Shown in pieces: positions 1 through 13,600 of a stretch of 64,000 bases of DNA. The stretch spans positions 57,618 to 121,617 of the forward strand of contig QZCP01000523.1 of NCBI GenBank assembly GCA_003956705.1, written 5' to 3'. Each line of letters opens with the position of its first letter. The stretch's first letter is position 1. Source of the stretch: Brevipalpus yothersi. Its lineage: Eukaryota; Arthropoda; Arachnida; Trombidiformes; Tenuipalpidae. Below the pieces are notes generated by a model. It worked only from the letters and a program-made list of their open reading frames with translations. It had not been told where the DNA came from and ran no database searches. The translations under genes were made by a program, and so were the position numbers.

Positions 1-511
1 TAGAGAGAGAGAAAGAGAGAGAAAAAAAGTTCTACTGGTATACTCAACAGCCATGAAAGATATTTATTCTTTGCTCACTCGCATCAAGCTCTAAGACCAG
101 AGAAGTGAAATGACCATTAGGTATATGTATTTATATAAGTAGTGGATCTTTTTCCGAAATCATGTCAGTGAAACAATCTTCATCGACCCTGACAAGTATT
201 GAAGAAAAATCATAGGAAAACTTGTTCATATTGAACATTTCAACCCTAAACATAAATACTTTTAAGGTGTCGGAGAGGAAGGAGAAAAAGAATATCGAAA
301 AAAATAAATTGCAAGACCAGAAATCAGCATTCTAGTCTCATTACTGCTACTATACTGAACCTTAAACACACACACACACACATACGCACAATTTATTCAT
401 TCATCTAATCTGTTCAGTATCTTTTCCTCTTTGCTTATGCCATTTTTTACTGTCATTTGTGGTGATGTTATGTTGATGTTCAATTTTGAAACTATTCTCA
501 GTCATCTCTCA

Positions 512-513
<2 letters not shown>

Positions 514-573
<60 letters not shown>
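514..573. repeat. (CT)n microsatellite, 60 bp
   Basis: Uninterrupted CT dinucleotide run on the + strand followed by imperfect CCCTCT units. It lies upstream of the MSK exons. Frames translating to Leu-Ser repeats across it are artefacts. Confidence 0.97.
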
Positions 574-577
<4 letters not shown>

Positions 578-1275
578 TCTCCCTCTCTTTCTCCTACCTC
601 GAGTTGCACCAGCGATTGTATGTACTGAGTGTGTATATTTTCACAACAATACGGAACAATATTGCCTGTAAAAGTGTCGTGAAAATTTGCCAAATTAGGG
701 ATGAAGAATGGCAAAAATCATCTCTCTCATGGATGTTGAGATGTGTAACTCCACTCCTTTCTTCACTCACATCGCCTGTCTCTCTCTTTCTTCTCTCCAA
801 TCAGTTGATCAGTAAGGCAGGTACTGTTAGACCATCTTCAGCCACACCAGTAATCGAGTGAATTATTGATAGAAGCGATTGTATGGATGTTGTGTGTGTG
901 TAAGTGTGTGTGGTGCTTACACTAGTAGCGAGTGAATCAATTGTATTATTCGAATCGAGAGGCTGTCTTGTTCACCATTATTATTGCGTTTAGTCCATCT
1001 TTTTTTCTCTCTCTCTCTCTCCTTCCTTTCTCATTGCACCAGTTTGATTTTGCCAGTTATCCATGATTTCGAATGTACTTGTATAGTGTTGCCAGTGTCC
1101 AGAACATTGTCAAGATCAAACATTTACTATCTTTTTTTCTCTCTCTCTCTCTTATTCAAGCATCATCGTCACGAGTTGGTGTCCTTCTCCCGTTATCCTT
1201 CTCAAAGTTGTCCCATTTTTCTTCGGTGACCCTAGCTCGCGGCCTCTTCCACCAGATAATAGTATTCATATTGTT

Positions 1276-1276
<1 letters not shown>

Positions 1277-1316
<40 letters not shown>
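1277..1316. repeat. (CT)n microsatellite
   Basis: Perfect CT run of 40 bp on the + strand, upstream of the MSK exons. Confidence 0.96.
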
Positions 1317-1320
<4 letters not shown>

Positions 1321-1475
1321 CCACTTCTCTCTGGGTGTTCACGCTCACCGTCTCCATGATCATGATTTAGATAACATACCACTTTTAATCATCATAACCA
1401 CCACCACAAGCCTCATTGCCTGATCGTCTAGTCGATCAGTCCAAATCGATCGCCTTGGAGTGTTCGCTCTTGAAG

Positions 1476-1479
<4 letters not shown>

Positions 1480-1502
<23 letters not shown>
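1480..1502. repeat. (CA)n microsatellite
   Basis: Perfect AC/CA run of about 11 units. Confidence 0.95.
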
Positions 1503-1506
<4 letters not shown>

Positions 1507-2977
1507 CTCTTTCACTCACTAATCCATACTCTGTATTGACTGTTAAACAGATCCAGTAAACGCACGCCATCATCACTTGCCCATTCCTCTTCTCTCACTC
1601 TTGTCTCATCTATCCAGAGGATAGATCATCCTTCTCCCAATCACACATATCGCCTGATAATAAACAGTTAAGTGATCCATCCAATCACTGGACTTCTCTT
1701 CTAGAATCAGTATTCAAAATTAGTCATTTATGTATGTATCATCAAGAGGGCGAGAGAGAGAGAGAGAGAAAAGAGAGATTACACATGTTGTGATGAGTGT
1801 TCAAGGCTCTGTTATTGATGAGTATAGTTGCGATCATCCCTTGTTGTAGTCAAACTTTCAAACTTTTTGCCTCTTCATCCTCTCACACTGTAGCCCATCT
1901 TTCTACTTATTAGCACTCGGTTAGCTTACTCGATTGGCAGGCGAATCAACAATTTATTACCCTCTCTCTCTCTTTCTCTTTCTTTCTCACATATACACAT
2001 TTACTCTCCACTGTTCATCACTTTACTTGTTACACTTTAACCATAGTGCAATAAGTGAGAGAAAGAGAGAGTGTAAGAGAATAACTCTTTGACTACTTGC
2101 CTCTCTTTCTCTTTCTCTCTCTCTACACCTGATTGTGTTTTTGGTGTATGTGTATATTTTAAACCATCGTATTGAGAGAATAAAAAACACAAACAAGTAA
2201 CTTAATAATCAATCGAGAGCAATATTAAAACTAGCTATCTGGTGCTTTCTGGTGGTTACTTTACTATTACTTGTGCTTTATCAACTGCCTTTTTCCTTCA
2301 CATCCACACACACATCCATTCGATACATACATTCATGTATATCTTCAACGTCAACGTTTTCACTCTCAACTCACCTTGTTAATCGTACTGATCTCGCGAA
2401 TCGCTTCGATGCCTTCCACTTTCAACACACAATCAATCAGTCATTTCTTCTAACCCAAGCCAGGCCTGCCAAGAACTTTACTGAACTTTTATTGTTGTTT
2501 TTCGTCATTTGATTTTTTTACCTACGAACCGGAAGAGAATAAGCAGTTCTCACTCTGTGTTTGTGTGTGTGTGTGTGTATGTGTGAATGTGAATGTATAT
2601 GAGTGTGTGAGAGAGAGAGGACATAATCTCGATTCAAGGATTTATTTCATCTTCTCTCGAAACTTTTTCGTCTTGTTATTTTGCTTTGTGTTTATCTCAC
2701 TCTCTAACATATTTATATATATATTTATATACTCTCCCACTTTTTATCTTGTGAATTATTGACATCTCTATTTCATCCCTCTATTCTCAATGTCCAACTA
2801 TCGATGACCACATGCAAACAGTAATGTCTATTACTACTACTACTACTGCTACAAGCATACCAATTGTTGACATGAAATTAATTGTTGTTGTTTGGTTTTT
2901 TTCTTCTCTCCACTCTTTCTTCTCTTTTCCTTCCTCTCTTACTGTATTTCTCCCTCTCCACACTTGATCATCTACAG

Positions 2978-5900
2978 TGAACCTCAGTGGACGAGGTAAA
3001 GTAGACATGTCCAATTTTGAATTGCTCAAAGTACTTGGTACTGGTGCCTATGGTAAAGTGTTTTTAGTACGAAAAATTGGGGGTCATGATCATGGCAAAT
3101 TATATGCAATGAAAGTGCTTAAAAAAGCTTCTATAGTGCAAAAACAAAAGACTCTGGAACATACCAAAACGGAACGCCAAGTTCTTGAGGCTATTCGACA
3201 GTCGCCATTCCTTGTCACATTACATTATGCTTTTCAAACAGCTACCAAACTTCATCTTATTCTCGGTAAGTGTTGCTGTCCTGTTCCAATCTGTACTGTC
3301 CTGTCATTGTTTCTTCAACAAAATATCATGGTCCGCAAGCTTTATCAATTATCCATCTAAAAGTGATCACATGTCCATTAATGACATTTTTTTTTCTCTC
3401 TCCCTCTCTCTATACCTTAATGACAGATTACGTAAGCGGTGGTGAATTGTTCACCCATCTCTATCAACGAGAGCATTTCGAGGAGAATGAAGTTCGCATC
3501 TATATTGGAGAAATAATTCTCGCTTTAGAACATTTACATAAGGTAAGAGTCGATTTTTATCACCTTGCCACTTCATCAACATCATTCTACATGTTGGTTT
3601 GTGTGAAACTCTTGAATTATCGTTTCATTGATTTCTTTGCACCAGCCATTGCAACTTCGACATTTAGCAGCTTCATCACTTGGGTGTAAGGGAGAGAGAG
3701 AGAGTGGAGAAGATAAATGATGAAGCTAGTAAGGGATTAACGAAAAATATTTCAAATCAAAGCGAAGAAAAAAGTACCTCAAATCAGGTCAAAAGTTGAG
3801 CTCTCTGAGAAAAACCAGTAGAATTTTCATGTATCTTCTTTTGCAAGGGAAATGAAAATAGATTCCAATAGCCAAGTTGCGAGGCTAGAAGTTCATCACA
3901 TTACCAACTTGTTGCTCAAGAATGTGCCTTGATTTCTCTCTCTCACACACATACACACTCACTTCAGTATATATATTTAAAAGCTGAAGAAACATGCTGC
4001 AACTTACGACCCATTTTTCTTCAAAAGTTTCCTTAAAGTTGACATCTTCTGAGCAATTTTCGAAGCCTTTGATGAGTCCCTGAAATGTTATCTCTTGGGT
4101 TTCTTTTTCTTTTTCCCATTGGATAAGCTCTTCTCTTCTTCCCCATCCTTCTTCCTCTTCTCTCGTTCTCTTTATCTCTCTATCTCACTTACTTCTACTC
4201 TCTTTTTAATTAATCCGTGAAATTTGATTGGAGAAAAAGAGGCTCTTAACTTTTCATATGTACACAAATCCAAATATCTCATGTCCTATTCGGCTAATCT
4301 AATTTTTTTCTCTCTTTACCCTCTTCGTTAAAAATTCTTTTGAATAGCTTGGCATAATTTACCGTGATATAAAACTTGAGAATATACTTCTCGATCGTGA
4401 AGGACACATAGTACTCACTGATTTTGGTCTTAGTAAAGAGTTTCTGCCTCATGAGACGGTAAGGATCATAAAATATTTATTTAGATATAACTCAAAATGT
4501 GCATGCTAACAATCATTGCAAGAAAGATTGATGACGATCTCTCTCTCTCTCCTTCGTTCTTTTCTCTCAATTCTTCTGAACCCATGTGGTTGTGTTACGG
4601 CACTCTCTCTCTTCCTTTCATTCTTCACACACCAACAGGAAATGCGAACTTACTCGTTCTGTGGTACAATCGAGTATATGGCTCCTGAAGTTGTACGAGG
4701 TGGAACCTCCGGTCATGATTTCAGTGTCGACTGGTGGTCTGTCGGTGTTTTGACTTATGAACTACTCACAGGAGCTTCTCCATTCACAGTGGAGGGTCAA
4801 AAGAATACTCAGGCCGATATCAGCCGTCGTATATTGAAAAGCCATCCTCCGATGCCGGACTCCATGTCTCCGGAAGTGCAAGACTTTATAAAACGATTAC
4901 TAGTTAAGGATCCAAGGCGAAGACTTGGTGGTGGTATAGATGATGCCTATGAGCTCAAGCGGCATCCGTTTTTTGTAGGCTTAAATTGGGATCATCTTGC
5001 TCGCAAAAAAATTCGAGCACCTTTCATACCAAAGATAAATGGAGAATTAGATGTCAGTAATTTTGCCGATGAATTCACATCCATGGTGCCAACTGATTCT
5101 CCAGCAGTAATACCTCCTAATGATGATAAGATATTCAAAGGCTACTCTTATGTAGCACCTTCCGTTTTATTTAGTGAGAATGTGATTAGTGATGAATTGC
5201 TTAGCGACAATAGTGATTATGGTGATACTGATGATCAGATGATGAGCAAATGTGATTCCGATGATGTCGATATGCATTCATTACATGTGGTAGATGATGC
5301 TGATTTTAATTTTTCCAATCATAATTTAACTCATGCCAATGGCTCTTGTCATTTTGGTACTCATCTTGGTACCAAGTCCGGGAATCCGTCCTTGTCAAAA
5401 GCATCCCATCTTTTGCATCCATCCGATCACGAAGCTCATCAAGATCCTCAGTCACAGTGTATCAAAAAATCTCGCCTTTATCCTTCCTGCTTTCCTACAC
5501 GCAACCAAGTGTCTTTCAAATTTAAGCCTGACATGTCCACCCTACTTCCGTCCAAATTTCGAAACTCTCCGTTCTTCCAAAACTATGAACTTAAAGTCAA
5601 CGAAGCTATTCTTGGAGATGGTAGCTTCTCTGTTTGCCGAAAATGTGTCCATAAACGTACTGGTATCGAATATGCAGTCAAAATAGTTAGTCGTCGAGTA
5701 GATACAAGTAGAGAGATTCAACTCCTTAAACAATGCCAAGGGCATGCAAATATTGTTAATCTTATAGAGGTATATCATGACGAAGTCCACACTTATATTG
5801 TATTAGAACTACTCAAAGGAGGTGAACTTCTAGAACGCATTCGAAAGAGAAAATATTTCACCGAACAAGAAGCTGGTCGTATTTTTCGAGGGCTTGTATC

Positions 5901-7368
5901 TGCCGTTAATTTTATGCACTCCAAAGGAATAGTCCATAGAGATCTTAAGCCAGAGGTAATTTCCTGATTTAATTTTACATTCTCACCATTCTCTCATCAA
6001 TATTGATGACTGAATATTCTATGTATTTCCCATTATTCATCACACTATGTTTCTCAAGGTTATTTCTCAAACGTTTCCCTTCTCTTTTTTTGCTTCATTG
6101 ATTAGAATCTCATTTTTGTGAATGATTCTGATGAATCCGATGTAAAACTGGTAGATTTTGGTTTCGCTCGTTACAAGCCAATCAACAATGAATCTATGCG
6201 AACACCCTGCTTCACTCTGAATTATGCGGCGCCAGAAGTTTTACAGCAGGCATTACCATCGTCCAGTAAATCATCTACATCATCATCCTCATTCTCATCA
6301 TCATCTGCACACTCATCATCCGAATTGTCAATGCTCCATCATTACGATGCTAATCAAAACCAAAATCAAAATATATCTTCAAGCACAACGAATACCACAA
6401 GTTCTGTAAAAGATGGTATACCAAACGATGGCTACAATGAATCTTGTGATATTTGGAGTTTAGGAGTCATTTTATACACTATGCTTTCAGGAAAAGCTCC
6501 TTTTCAAACGTATTCAAGAGAATCGAGTGTTGCTGTCATCATGACTCGTATTAAAGAGGGTGAGTTCTCCTTTTCGGAAGCTCAATGGTCCAATGTTTCT
6601 GAGAGTGCAAAAAGTGTCATAATTGGTTTGCTTACCATCGATCCTCACAAGCGTCTGTCTATAAATGAGCTCCTACAGCATCCATGGGTGAGAAGGATAG
6701 ATACGAGAGAAAGCTATATGGACAGCTCATCAATGGCTCCCAACATTTGGAATGACACTACTTGTGATCGTCACCCCGAGACGGAAGTTAAGCGTTCCCT
6801 TGATGCATTCCAAACGACTCGTCGGAATGCTTTTAGATTAGATGATGTCTCAGCTGCTCCTCTGGCTCAGCGTAGAAAGTTTAAGAAAAGCAGCAGTTGC
6901 AGCTCAGCAAGTAGCTCTCTTTCCACAAACACTCCTACTATCATGACCAGCAGCAACTCAAGTGTCTCTGAATGTTTGTCCGCCCCTCACGTTCGCAAGC
7001 CATCAATATCAGATCATGACTCTATTTTCAATTTCTCGGAATCCAGAGTTAATGCCTATTTATCTGGTCTTGCACCCAGTGAATCTCAGCTTACAGATAC
7101 TGGCTACGGTATGTTTGAGATTTCCTTATATTTATTTAGTTATACATTCTTACTGACAAGTATTATTGTTTTCTCTTTTCCTTACACAGGAACCAAAGTT
7201 TCACCCTACTTTTCCAAAAGACAACGTGATGATAGTGTTGTTATTGTTTCAGAGTATTTAATAGAAGGACTTGAAGTCACTCCTCATCGATTGCCTGATG
7301 CACTCTGTGCATCGGCAAGTGAGCGAGCCAAAAAGCGAACACGTTTAGAGACAATTGTTATTGAATAA
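2978..7368 (+). CDS. MSK: Mitogen- and stress-activated kinase (MSK/RPS6KA5, JIL-1 type), 5' incomplete
   Basis: Tandem-kinase Ser/Thr kinase, in the family activated by ERK/p38 and acting on histone H3 and CREB in the nucleus. Exons: 2978-3265, 3427-3542, 4348-4458, 4639-5955, 6106-7108, 7190-7368; all phases agree. About 1003 residues are visible (human MSK1 is 802). The first exon starts two bases into a codon, so the extreme N-terminus is missing. The N-terminal AGC kinase has Gly loop GTGAYGKV, YRDIKLEN (4360-4383), DFGLSKEF (4420-4443) and T-loop SFCGTIEYMAPE (4654-4689). A turn motif TDSP (5092-5103) and hydrophobic motif FKGYSYVAP (5134-5160) follow. An Asp/Asn/His-rich linker leads to the C-terminal CAMK-like kinase with LGDGSFSVC, HRDLKPE, DFGFAR (6154) and MRTPCFTL, where the TP Thr matches the MAPK site of MSK1. 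The tail carries APLAQRRKFKK (6856-6888), matching the MSK docking/NLS segment. A 62-residue Ser/Asn-rich insertion sits in the second kinase. Confidence 0.95.
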
Positions 7369-9413
7369 AAAGAATTTAGATGATGAAGTATAATATTCAT
7401 AATGATATGTTATGCATACGGATTCGCTCATGATTTGATATTTTATCAACCTTTCCAATTAATTCGCATCGAGCTTATGACAAAATTGCTAAGGTTAACT
7501 GCCATAAATTATCAAACATCATCAGAGCTGATGAAGTTGCAATTCAAAAATTCAAACTGTTCTTGTACATGTAAATACGCATTTTGGTGATTATTTTTCT
7601 TCATAAATTTTATGAGACTATATAAATTTTTGTGAAATTGAAAAACCTCAAAACTAAACTATGATCAAAAGAGTTCCTATCTCTTTATACGTTCATTAAC
7701 TGTTTTTTCCGTTGATTTAATATTTATCACACATTCTTTTAGCATTGATCTTCGCTTGAGTTCATGAGAAGTCTCCAACAATTGACTCACTTATTCATTG
7801 CATGACCTATGGAGAGATCAAAAAATTGTGAACAATATACCGATTGATGAAAGACACTAACGAGTAGCGTTTCTTGCCGGGGGACGGCAATTATTTTGGA
7901 GGGGTGTTAATTTTTCGATTAAGAATATCGATATGTATTTCTAACGATGTGGGCAAACTTCAGACCAGGCAGACAAACCACCTCCCTCATAATCACTTGG
8001 TTTTCAGAATAGACCTGATCCTAATCCTATCGCGGGTATCTTTCACAATAGAGATGGATTCATTGAAAATTCTGTCAACACTAAGGCTCCTGAAAACCTT
8101 TGTCTAATTTTCATGATTGGAATTTTCTGATTTTGTCCTTTAGTTAATTCAAGATTTTCAATTTCCAATTTTCGGTGACTTATAATCAAAAGCTTTCTAA
8201 TACTGGAAGATTCACTAACAGTTGCTCTATTATAAATTACTCCATGAGACTTTTGAATTTATCAACTAGCTTGCTAACTTGATATCGATTACATCCATCA
8301 TGTCAATTGTTCAACAGATTATTGTGAATAAGCTCGTAAGAGAAAGATATTAGCTCAACTGTCAAGTTGTACATTTAGATTTTTTTCAGATTAGGAAATA
8401 GGTAATGAAATTGTGTGCTTAGAAGAACCCTCATAAATCTGATTAAATTAATTCTCGGTCTTTTTATAAGTATATGAAATACTTCAAAATAAGTCAAAGT
8501 TGTTTGAATTTTTTAAATGACATCTTGAATTTTCTAATCACGAAATAATCAAGCAAAATTTTGTTGACACTGTTTGGTTCTTATCACATCTGGATAACTC
8601 CTAACTCTCAATCAGAAAAGAAAGCTTTTTACTCCCAGATTTAGAGCATACTACATGGATTTATGTTCCTGTGAGTTACTCGGTTATTGTTGTGGACCAA
8701 GAAGGGCTTTTCTCATTATTTCTACTTCGGAATTTGTTCTGATAAATGGGTGTAAGGCTGAATAGAAGTCGTGTTTTTGATCAAGATGGATCTGAGTTAA
8801 GAGAGAATTTTGCTCAATTTTCAAGGTCCGATAGAAATTTTTATGTGCTGTCAATATTGCTAAGAAAAACTGTTCCCGAACAAACTTTTTCAAACTGTTC
8901 AGAGAAAGTAGACAAAATTATCAAAAAAACGAATCTAAAACATCAAATTTTTATTATATCTTCCTTTATTTCACCACTTAGTCTAACACCATACAAGTCT
9001 TTTATTCGGAATGAAAATGGTAAACTTGTCACAATTTAAAATGTCGTTGCAACGAAATTGTTCAGAAGATGGCTAATCATTGACATGGTAGCAGCATCCA
9101 CAAGATGGCAGAATGCGGATAATTCGTTGTGATTAGCCGACTAGCGTATTAGATGGATAATGTCGTAGTGCCATCATCGTTAATCACTAACGATTTGCTC
9201 CACCCATAGCATGTTTTAAAAAGAGAACCTGACCGAAGAGAGCCTCAAGGTATGGTTCACTTTTCTATCTGGCTCTTTCTCTCCCAAATACATGCACATT
9301 TTTGCGATCTTATGCAAGTGTATCAGCCCGTAGTGTATTCAGTGAGTTTTTATCCAGCATCCCGGTGAGATCCTCTAACGAATTCACTTTTCCAACGTCG
9401 TTCGCTTCTCTTC

Positions 9414-9451
<38 letters not shown>

Positions 9452-9965
9452 CTTTTTCTCTCTCTGTGACCTCTTCTCTCCCTCTCTCTCTCAGTCTCTC
9501 ATCATCCATCCATCCTTTCATGCATGTGTGCTGATCGTAAGTTACAACCGTTTTTCCATGAGATTTTATTTTGATATCGCCGAGATTGATACAAACATTG
9601 GCAATGAGGTAGTTTTGGCTAGTGATCTTATCGCCAATATTTGCATCAATCCCATAGAAAAATGGCTGCAATCAACTTATCAGTTTCTATGTGAGTTGCT
9701 TTCGCAACCATAGAAAAGCGAAGAGTAAAAAAAGCAAGAAAGTTTGCTTTACTTTTTTCGTTATTAATATTGATTGTTGATTACTACCCCTGACATTGTT
9801 GATTTATCCAATATTACTAATTGGATTATGCATTTCTCGAACATCCACAGTATTGATTCATCACCAGCATCTTCTCAATAACATCTCTGTGATCATAAAA
9901 ATCATCATCATCTACATTATCATCGTCTCATCTGCATTTGAATAACGAAAGTAAAAGTACAAAAT
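7369..9965. other. Intergenic region between MSK and TTC39
   Basis: Holds the MSK 3'UTR and the TTC39 upstream region. An AATAAA (7364-7369) overlaps the MSK stop codon; it is too close to be a convincing poly(A) signal. No conserved ORF is seen. Around 9066-9160 there are several AGATGG boxes, and at 9411-9495 a CT/CTTT low-complexity stretch. Confidence 0.55.
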
Positions 9966-10553
9966 ATGGCTATCGATGATAATGTTGATCGTACCTCAGA
10001 TGAAGGAGACATCGATGATGCCGATGAGGTAAGTCGAAATTTTGTTTACCCAATAATTCAATTGGAAAATTTTCAATCATTAAGCTTTCTCGTGATCTAT
10101 GTGGATATTCCAGTCAACCACCATTTAATTTTTGTAAATCAGGTTAGAGAGAGTGAGTGAGTATGTGTGTGTGTGTGATTGTGTATTAGAGAGACATATG
10201 TAGAATCAGGTTACTATGCATTGGGAAAGTGGATTTCAAATCTAATTACCCTACTGATTGAGCAATATCAGTGACTTAATTGATATCATTTATGATCTAC
10301 AAATCTTTCAGTCAGCTAATCCTTGGAATCCTGCGGGCTTCATGGCCAATTACATTTGAGAAACGATAAATTTGAATTCCCTGGAATTCGAAATGTTCAC
10401 AATGCTAATTTTTCATGACTCCATCTTTCTTTAATCAACTCTGTCCCTGATGATTCTCTTTCCATCTATCTTTAGCCGATTCCTTGAAGTGACCTGAATA
10501 TCTTGTGTGCTGCTTTTAGCTTCAAGATCGATTCTACTTTTAATCTCCATTTT

Positions 10554-10626
<73 letters not shown>

Positions 10627-13600
10627 NAAACTTATACAACCGCTCATTCCACTATAACCGACCAACCGATGGCCATCTACTTCATCTTAAAATTTTCTCT
10701 CGATAAGCTATGAAAACTATAATCAAATGACTTTAAAATCATGTTTAGTTACCTTGCCACTTGCAACATCTTGACTGGTCAAAGGTCATTTGCATGGGAC
10801 TGGTAATGAAGCTTGAAAAATCGGACAAGTGAAGATGCTTTCAGGAAAGATGTATGAAGGGTGGGAAAGTGAGTTGATTTATCCGACCTCTTATTGAGTC
10901 ATTGAGTTTCAAATTTTCTCTCATGTCAACAGTTAAATTATTGATTCAAACACTGATCTATCTACTCAAAGTAATCAGCTTGTTCCCGCTCTCTCTCTCT
11001 CTCTTCACTCTTCCTCTCACATTCCAATATGCTTACACCGAAGTGTATTCACCAGTCAAGATTCCGACAGAGGAATGAATCGATTGGTGTCATTCGCTTC
11101 ACTTGAGTTTAGGACTCTTCTAAGTGGGCCATCATGATCTTTCATCATCACCATCATTCGATTGGTCCTTCCTAAAATGTCTTCTTCCCGTTCGTTCCTT
11201 ATTCTAATCAGTTTTGAGGATAGATTTTGTTCCGCTGATTGTGATTCCGATTGCTGCTGTGTGAGAATCAATCCTCCTCCTCCTTCCTTCTTACTTTACC
11301 TTCTAAACTTGAGCCTGGACATTCTTGACGATAATTTTGTGGATTCAAGGGAACATTGCAATCTTCCAAGCATCTTACAATTGTTAGTTGCCTCACAGTT
11401 AGTTATTGCTCTGATTGGTTATGATTTGTTCATTGAGAGAAGGGCTTTGAATCAAATTTGGCTGACAATTCTCTGCGTTGGTGATGGTTAGAGTCTGATC
11501 GAATTTCCTTTGCTATTTTGATTCGAAAAAGTACTCAAAAATGTGGGTGTTTATTGACGATACACTATCGATACAGAGTACATGTAACTTGGAATAGCTT
11601 GTTGACTTATTCGGTCATCTTAATATCCTGATATATAAGTTCATTTCATTACTGAATGCATAAAGTAAACCATTGTGTTGATGAACTGGGTCGATCGACT
11701 GCTTGTAAAAAGAAATGGGCTCGCAGAAAAGAGGTTGTTGAACTTTTTTCTTTTTTCTCTTCTCTTCTCTTCATCACTTTCTCTCTTCATCATCCACACA
11801 CATTTTGCCGTAGCGACAGCGAATTATTCAGTCCACATCATTTGAAAAAGCGAGTCAGATTGAGACAGAGTAAGAGAAACCGCAGGCTAACAAATTTATA
11901 AATTTGAAGAATTTAGCTTTTATCATCGAATATAATGGAGGAAGAAGGAGAAAAAGAAAGATGCTCATTGTTAATATCTCTACTATATATATATCATTAG
12001 CCACCAAGCTGTTGTTATGAGGCTCCATTAATAATTCTTGTAGACTTTTGATCGACTTCACTTGTCTTTCTTTTTTTCCTTCTTCCATATCCGTTTGTCA
12101 ACACGGAAAAATTGACTCAACATCTCGGTCATGAGTATTCATAAGCTTAATGGTCAGTTTTCGGTTGACCACTCAATTCAAGAGTGTTCCTCCATGAAAC
12201 CCATAGTATTATCATAGTTTCTGCCTTTCAAATAACTTGCTTCCGTGATCCGTTTGAATAATGATCAATCAAGTGAAGAAGGATGCTTTTCATTCCTCAA
12301 TCCAATATCTCACTAACTCAATTCAATATCAATTTACTCATCTTTTTCCAGGCTTCAAGTGGATTTAATTCAATGATAGGCTCCCCCATTATCTTCGCTC
12401 TCTCTTCTCTGTCTTCCTCTGTTTCTCTCCCACTTTCTACCCATTTTACGTCATCTGGCATCTGATTGAATATTTATCCAGTGAGAAACAAGAATACAAT
12501 CGAATTCAAAGTATCCAAAAGAGCTTCCGATAGGGTCGAAATAACAAAGTAACATTCATTAATCTGTGCGAACACTTCTGAATTACAAATCAAAATCAAA
12601 ATTCATTTATTCAAGGAGAAACGTTTATGCATTATTGGTCATCTTGTTCGAATTTATATTCGAGGAGAGTTGATGATAAATAAAATCAGCATCGAATTTG
12701 CTCAGAACTTAGAGCACAAAACTTAGAACTTACCGGTTTCTGTCATGCGCTGTTAATATATTTATGTGTGTGTTTGTATGTGACCGATTAACGGTATTTT
12801 TGATCAATTTTCGAGTGGACACTCTTAATTATGCTATCATTTTATGGTGAAGTGTACTTCCGGACTTTCAGTTGCTTCCTTACGTCTTCGATGATTTTCA
12901 AAGTTTGGTCAGCCAAATAATCGATATAATTCATATAATGATGAACAATCGTGTGATGAATTGTAGTGTAAACAGTCTACCGCTTATTGTGTGTGACATT
13001 GGCGCGCTTATTATCACTTTCTTGGTGTTGAGGTGACTGTCAATTGATTGTGTTTCAGAGGTTTTTTCTCTATTTTTCGATTGATTCGGTGCCTGATTCT
13101 TGTGCTCAAAGTTTTTGAATGTACAATAACAAAAGAATGTGTTGATCAATTACATATAGAAAGAGAGAGAGAGAGAAAGAAAGAATGTCTCGTGCTTTCA
13201 ACTGATTCCACATCGAATCAGCGTCATTCTTCATCTTAAAGTGGTGGCATGAAACAATTGTAATTGCTGACTGAACAATGGTAAATGTTCTCTCCTTTCT
13301 CTTCCAATTCAATTTTCCCTCTTGTTTGTTCCCATGTTTACGGAGGATTTTCAATTGACTACAATCCATAAAGCTGCAAGATCTCCTCATGTTTCTGTCT
13401 TTTTTCTCCTCTCTCTCTCTCTCTCTCCTTTTATGATACTTCAAGTTGAGCTCTTCAACCAGGCTTGTGAGGACTCTTGTGACATTAAGAAACCAAAGGA
13501 ATTTTAACACCTGTCTTGAGGAATTTTTTTTCACCATTGATAATCGGAAATTTTCCATCAAGAATCGAGACATCTCCCAATCGGCTGTGACTGGCTTCAC

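Larger units (their letters stand above)
1..2977. other. Gene-free region upstream of the MSK exons
   Basis: No convincing exon is visible. The stretch is AT-rich with many CT, GA, CA and GT tracts, including the two long CT runs listed separately. The first visible MSK exon begins at an acceptor (ctacag, ends 2977) in mid-codon, so an upstream exon must exist, either here as a very short exon or 5'UTR, or left of the window. Open frames here mostly read through repeats and look non-coding. Confidence 0.6.

Noticed and set aside
431..628. Leu-Ser repeat ORFs at CT microsatellites, and Arg-Glu ORFs on the opposite strand
   Set aside because: They are translations of dinucleotide repeats, which are open in all frames; no gene evidence.
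1140..1180. RHELVSF-like frame near 1150 as a possible MSK N-terminal exon (human MSK1 has a HELRT segment)
   Set aside because: No donor with the needed phase 1 follows, and the flanking residues do not align; chance match.
11056..11491. ORFs of about 70-110 codons on both strands inside the TTC39 intron
   Set aside because: No recognisable domain or conserved motif, and mutually overlapping; treated as chance ORFs.
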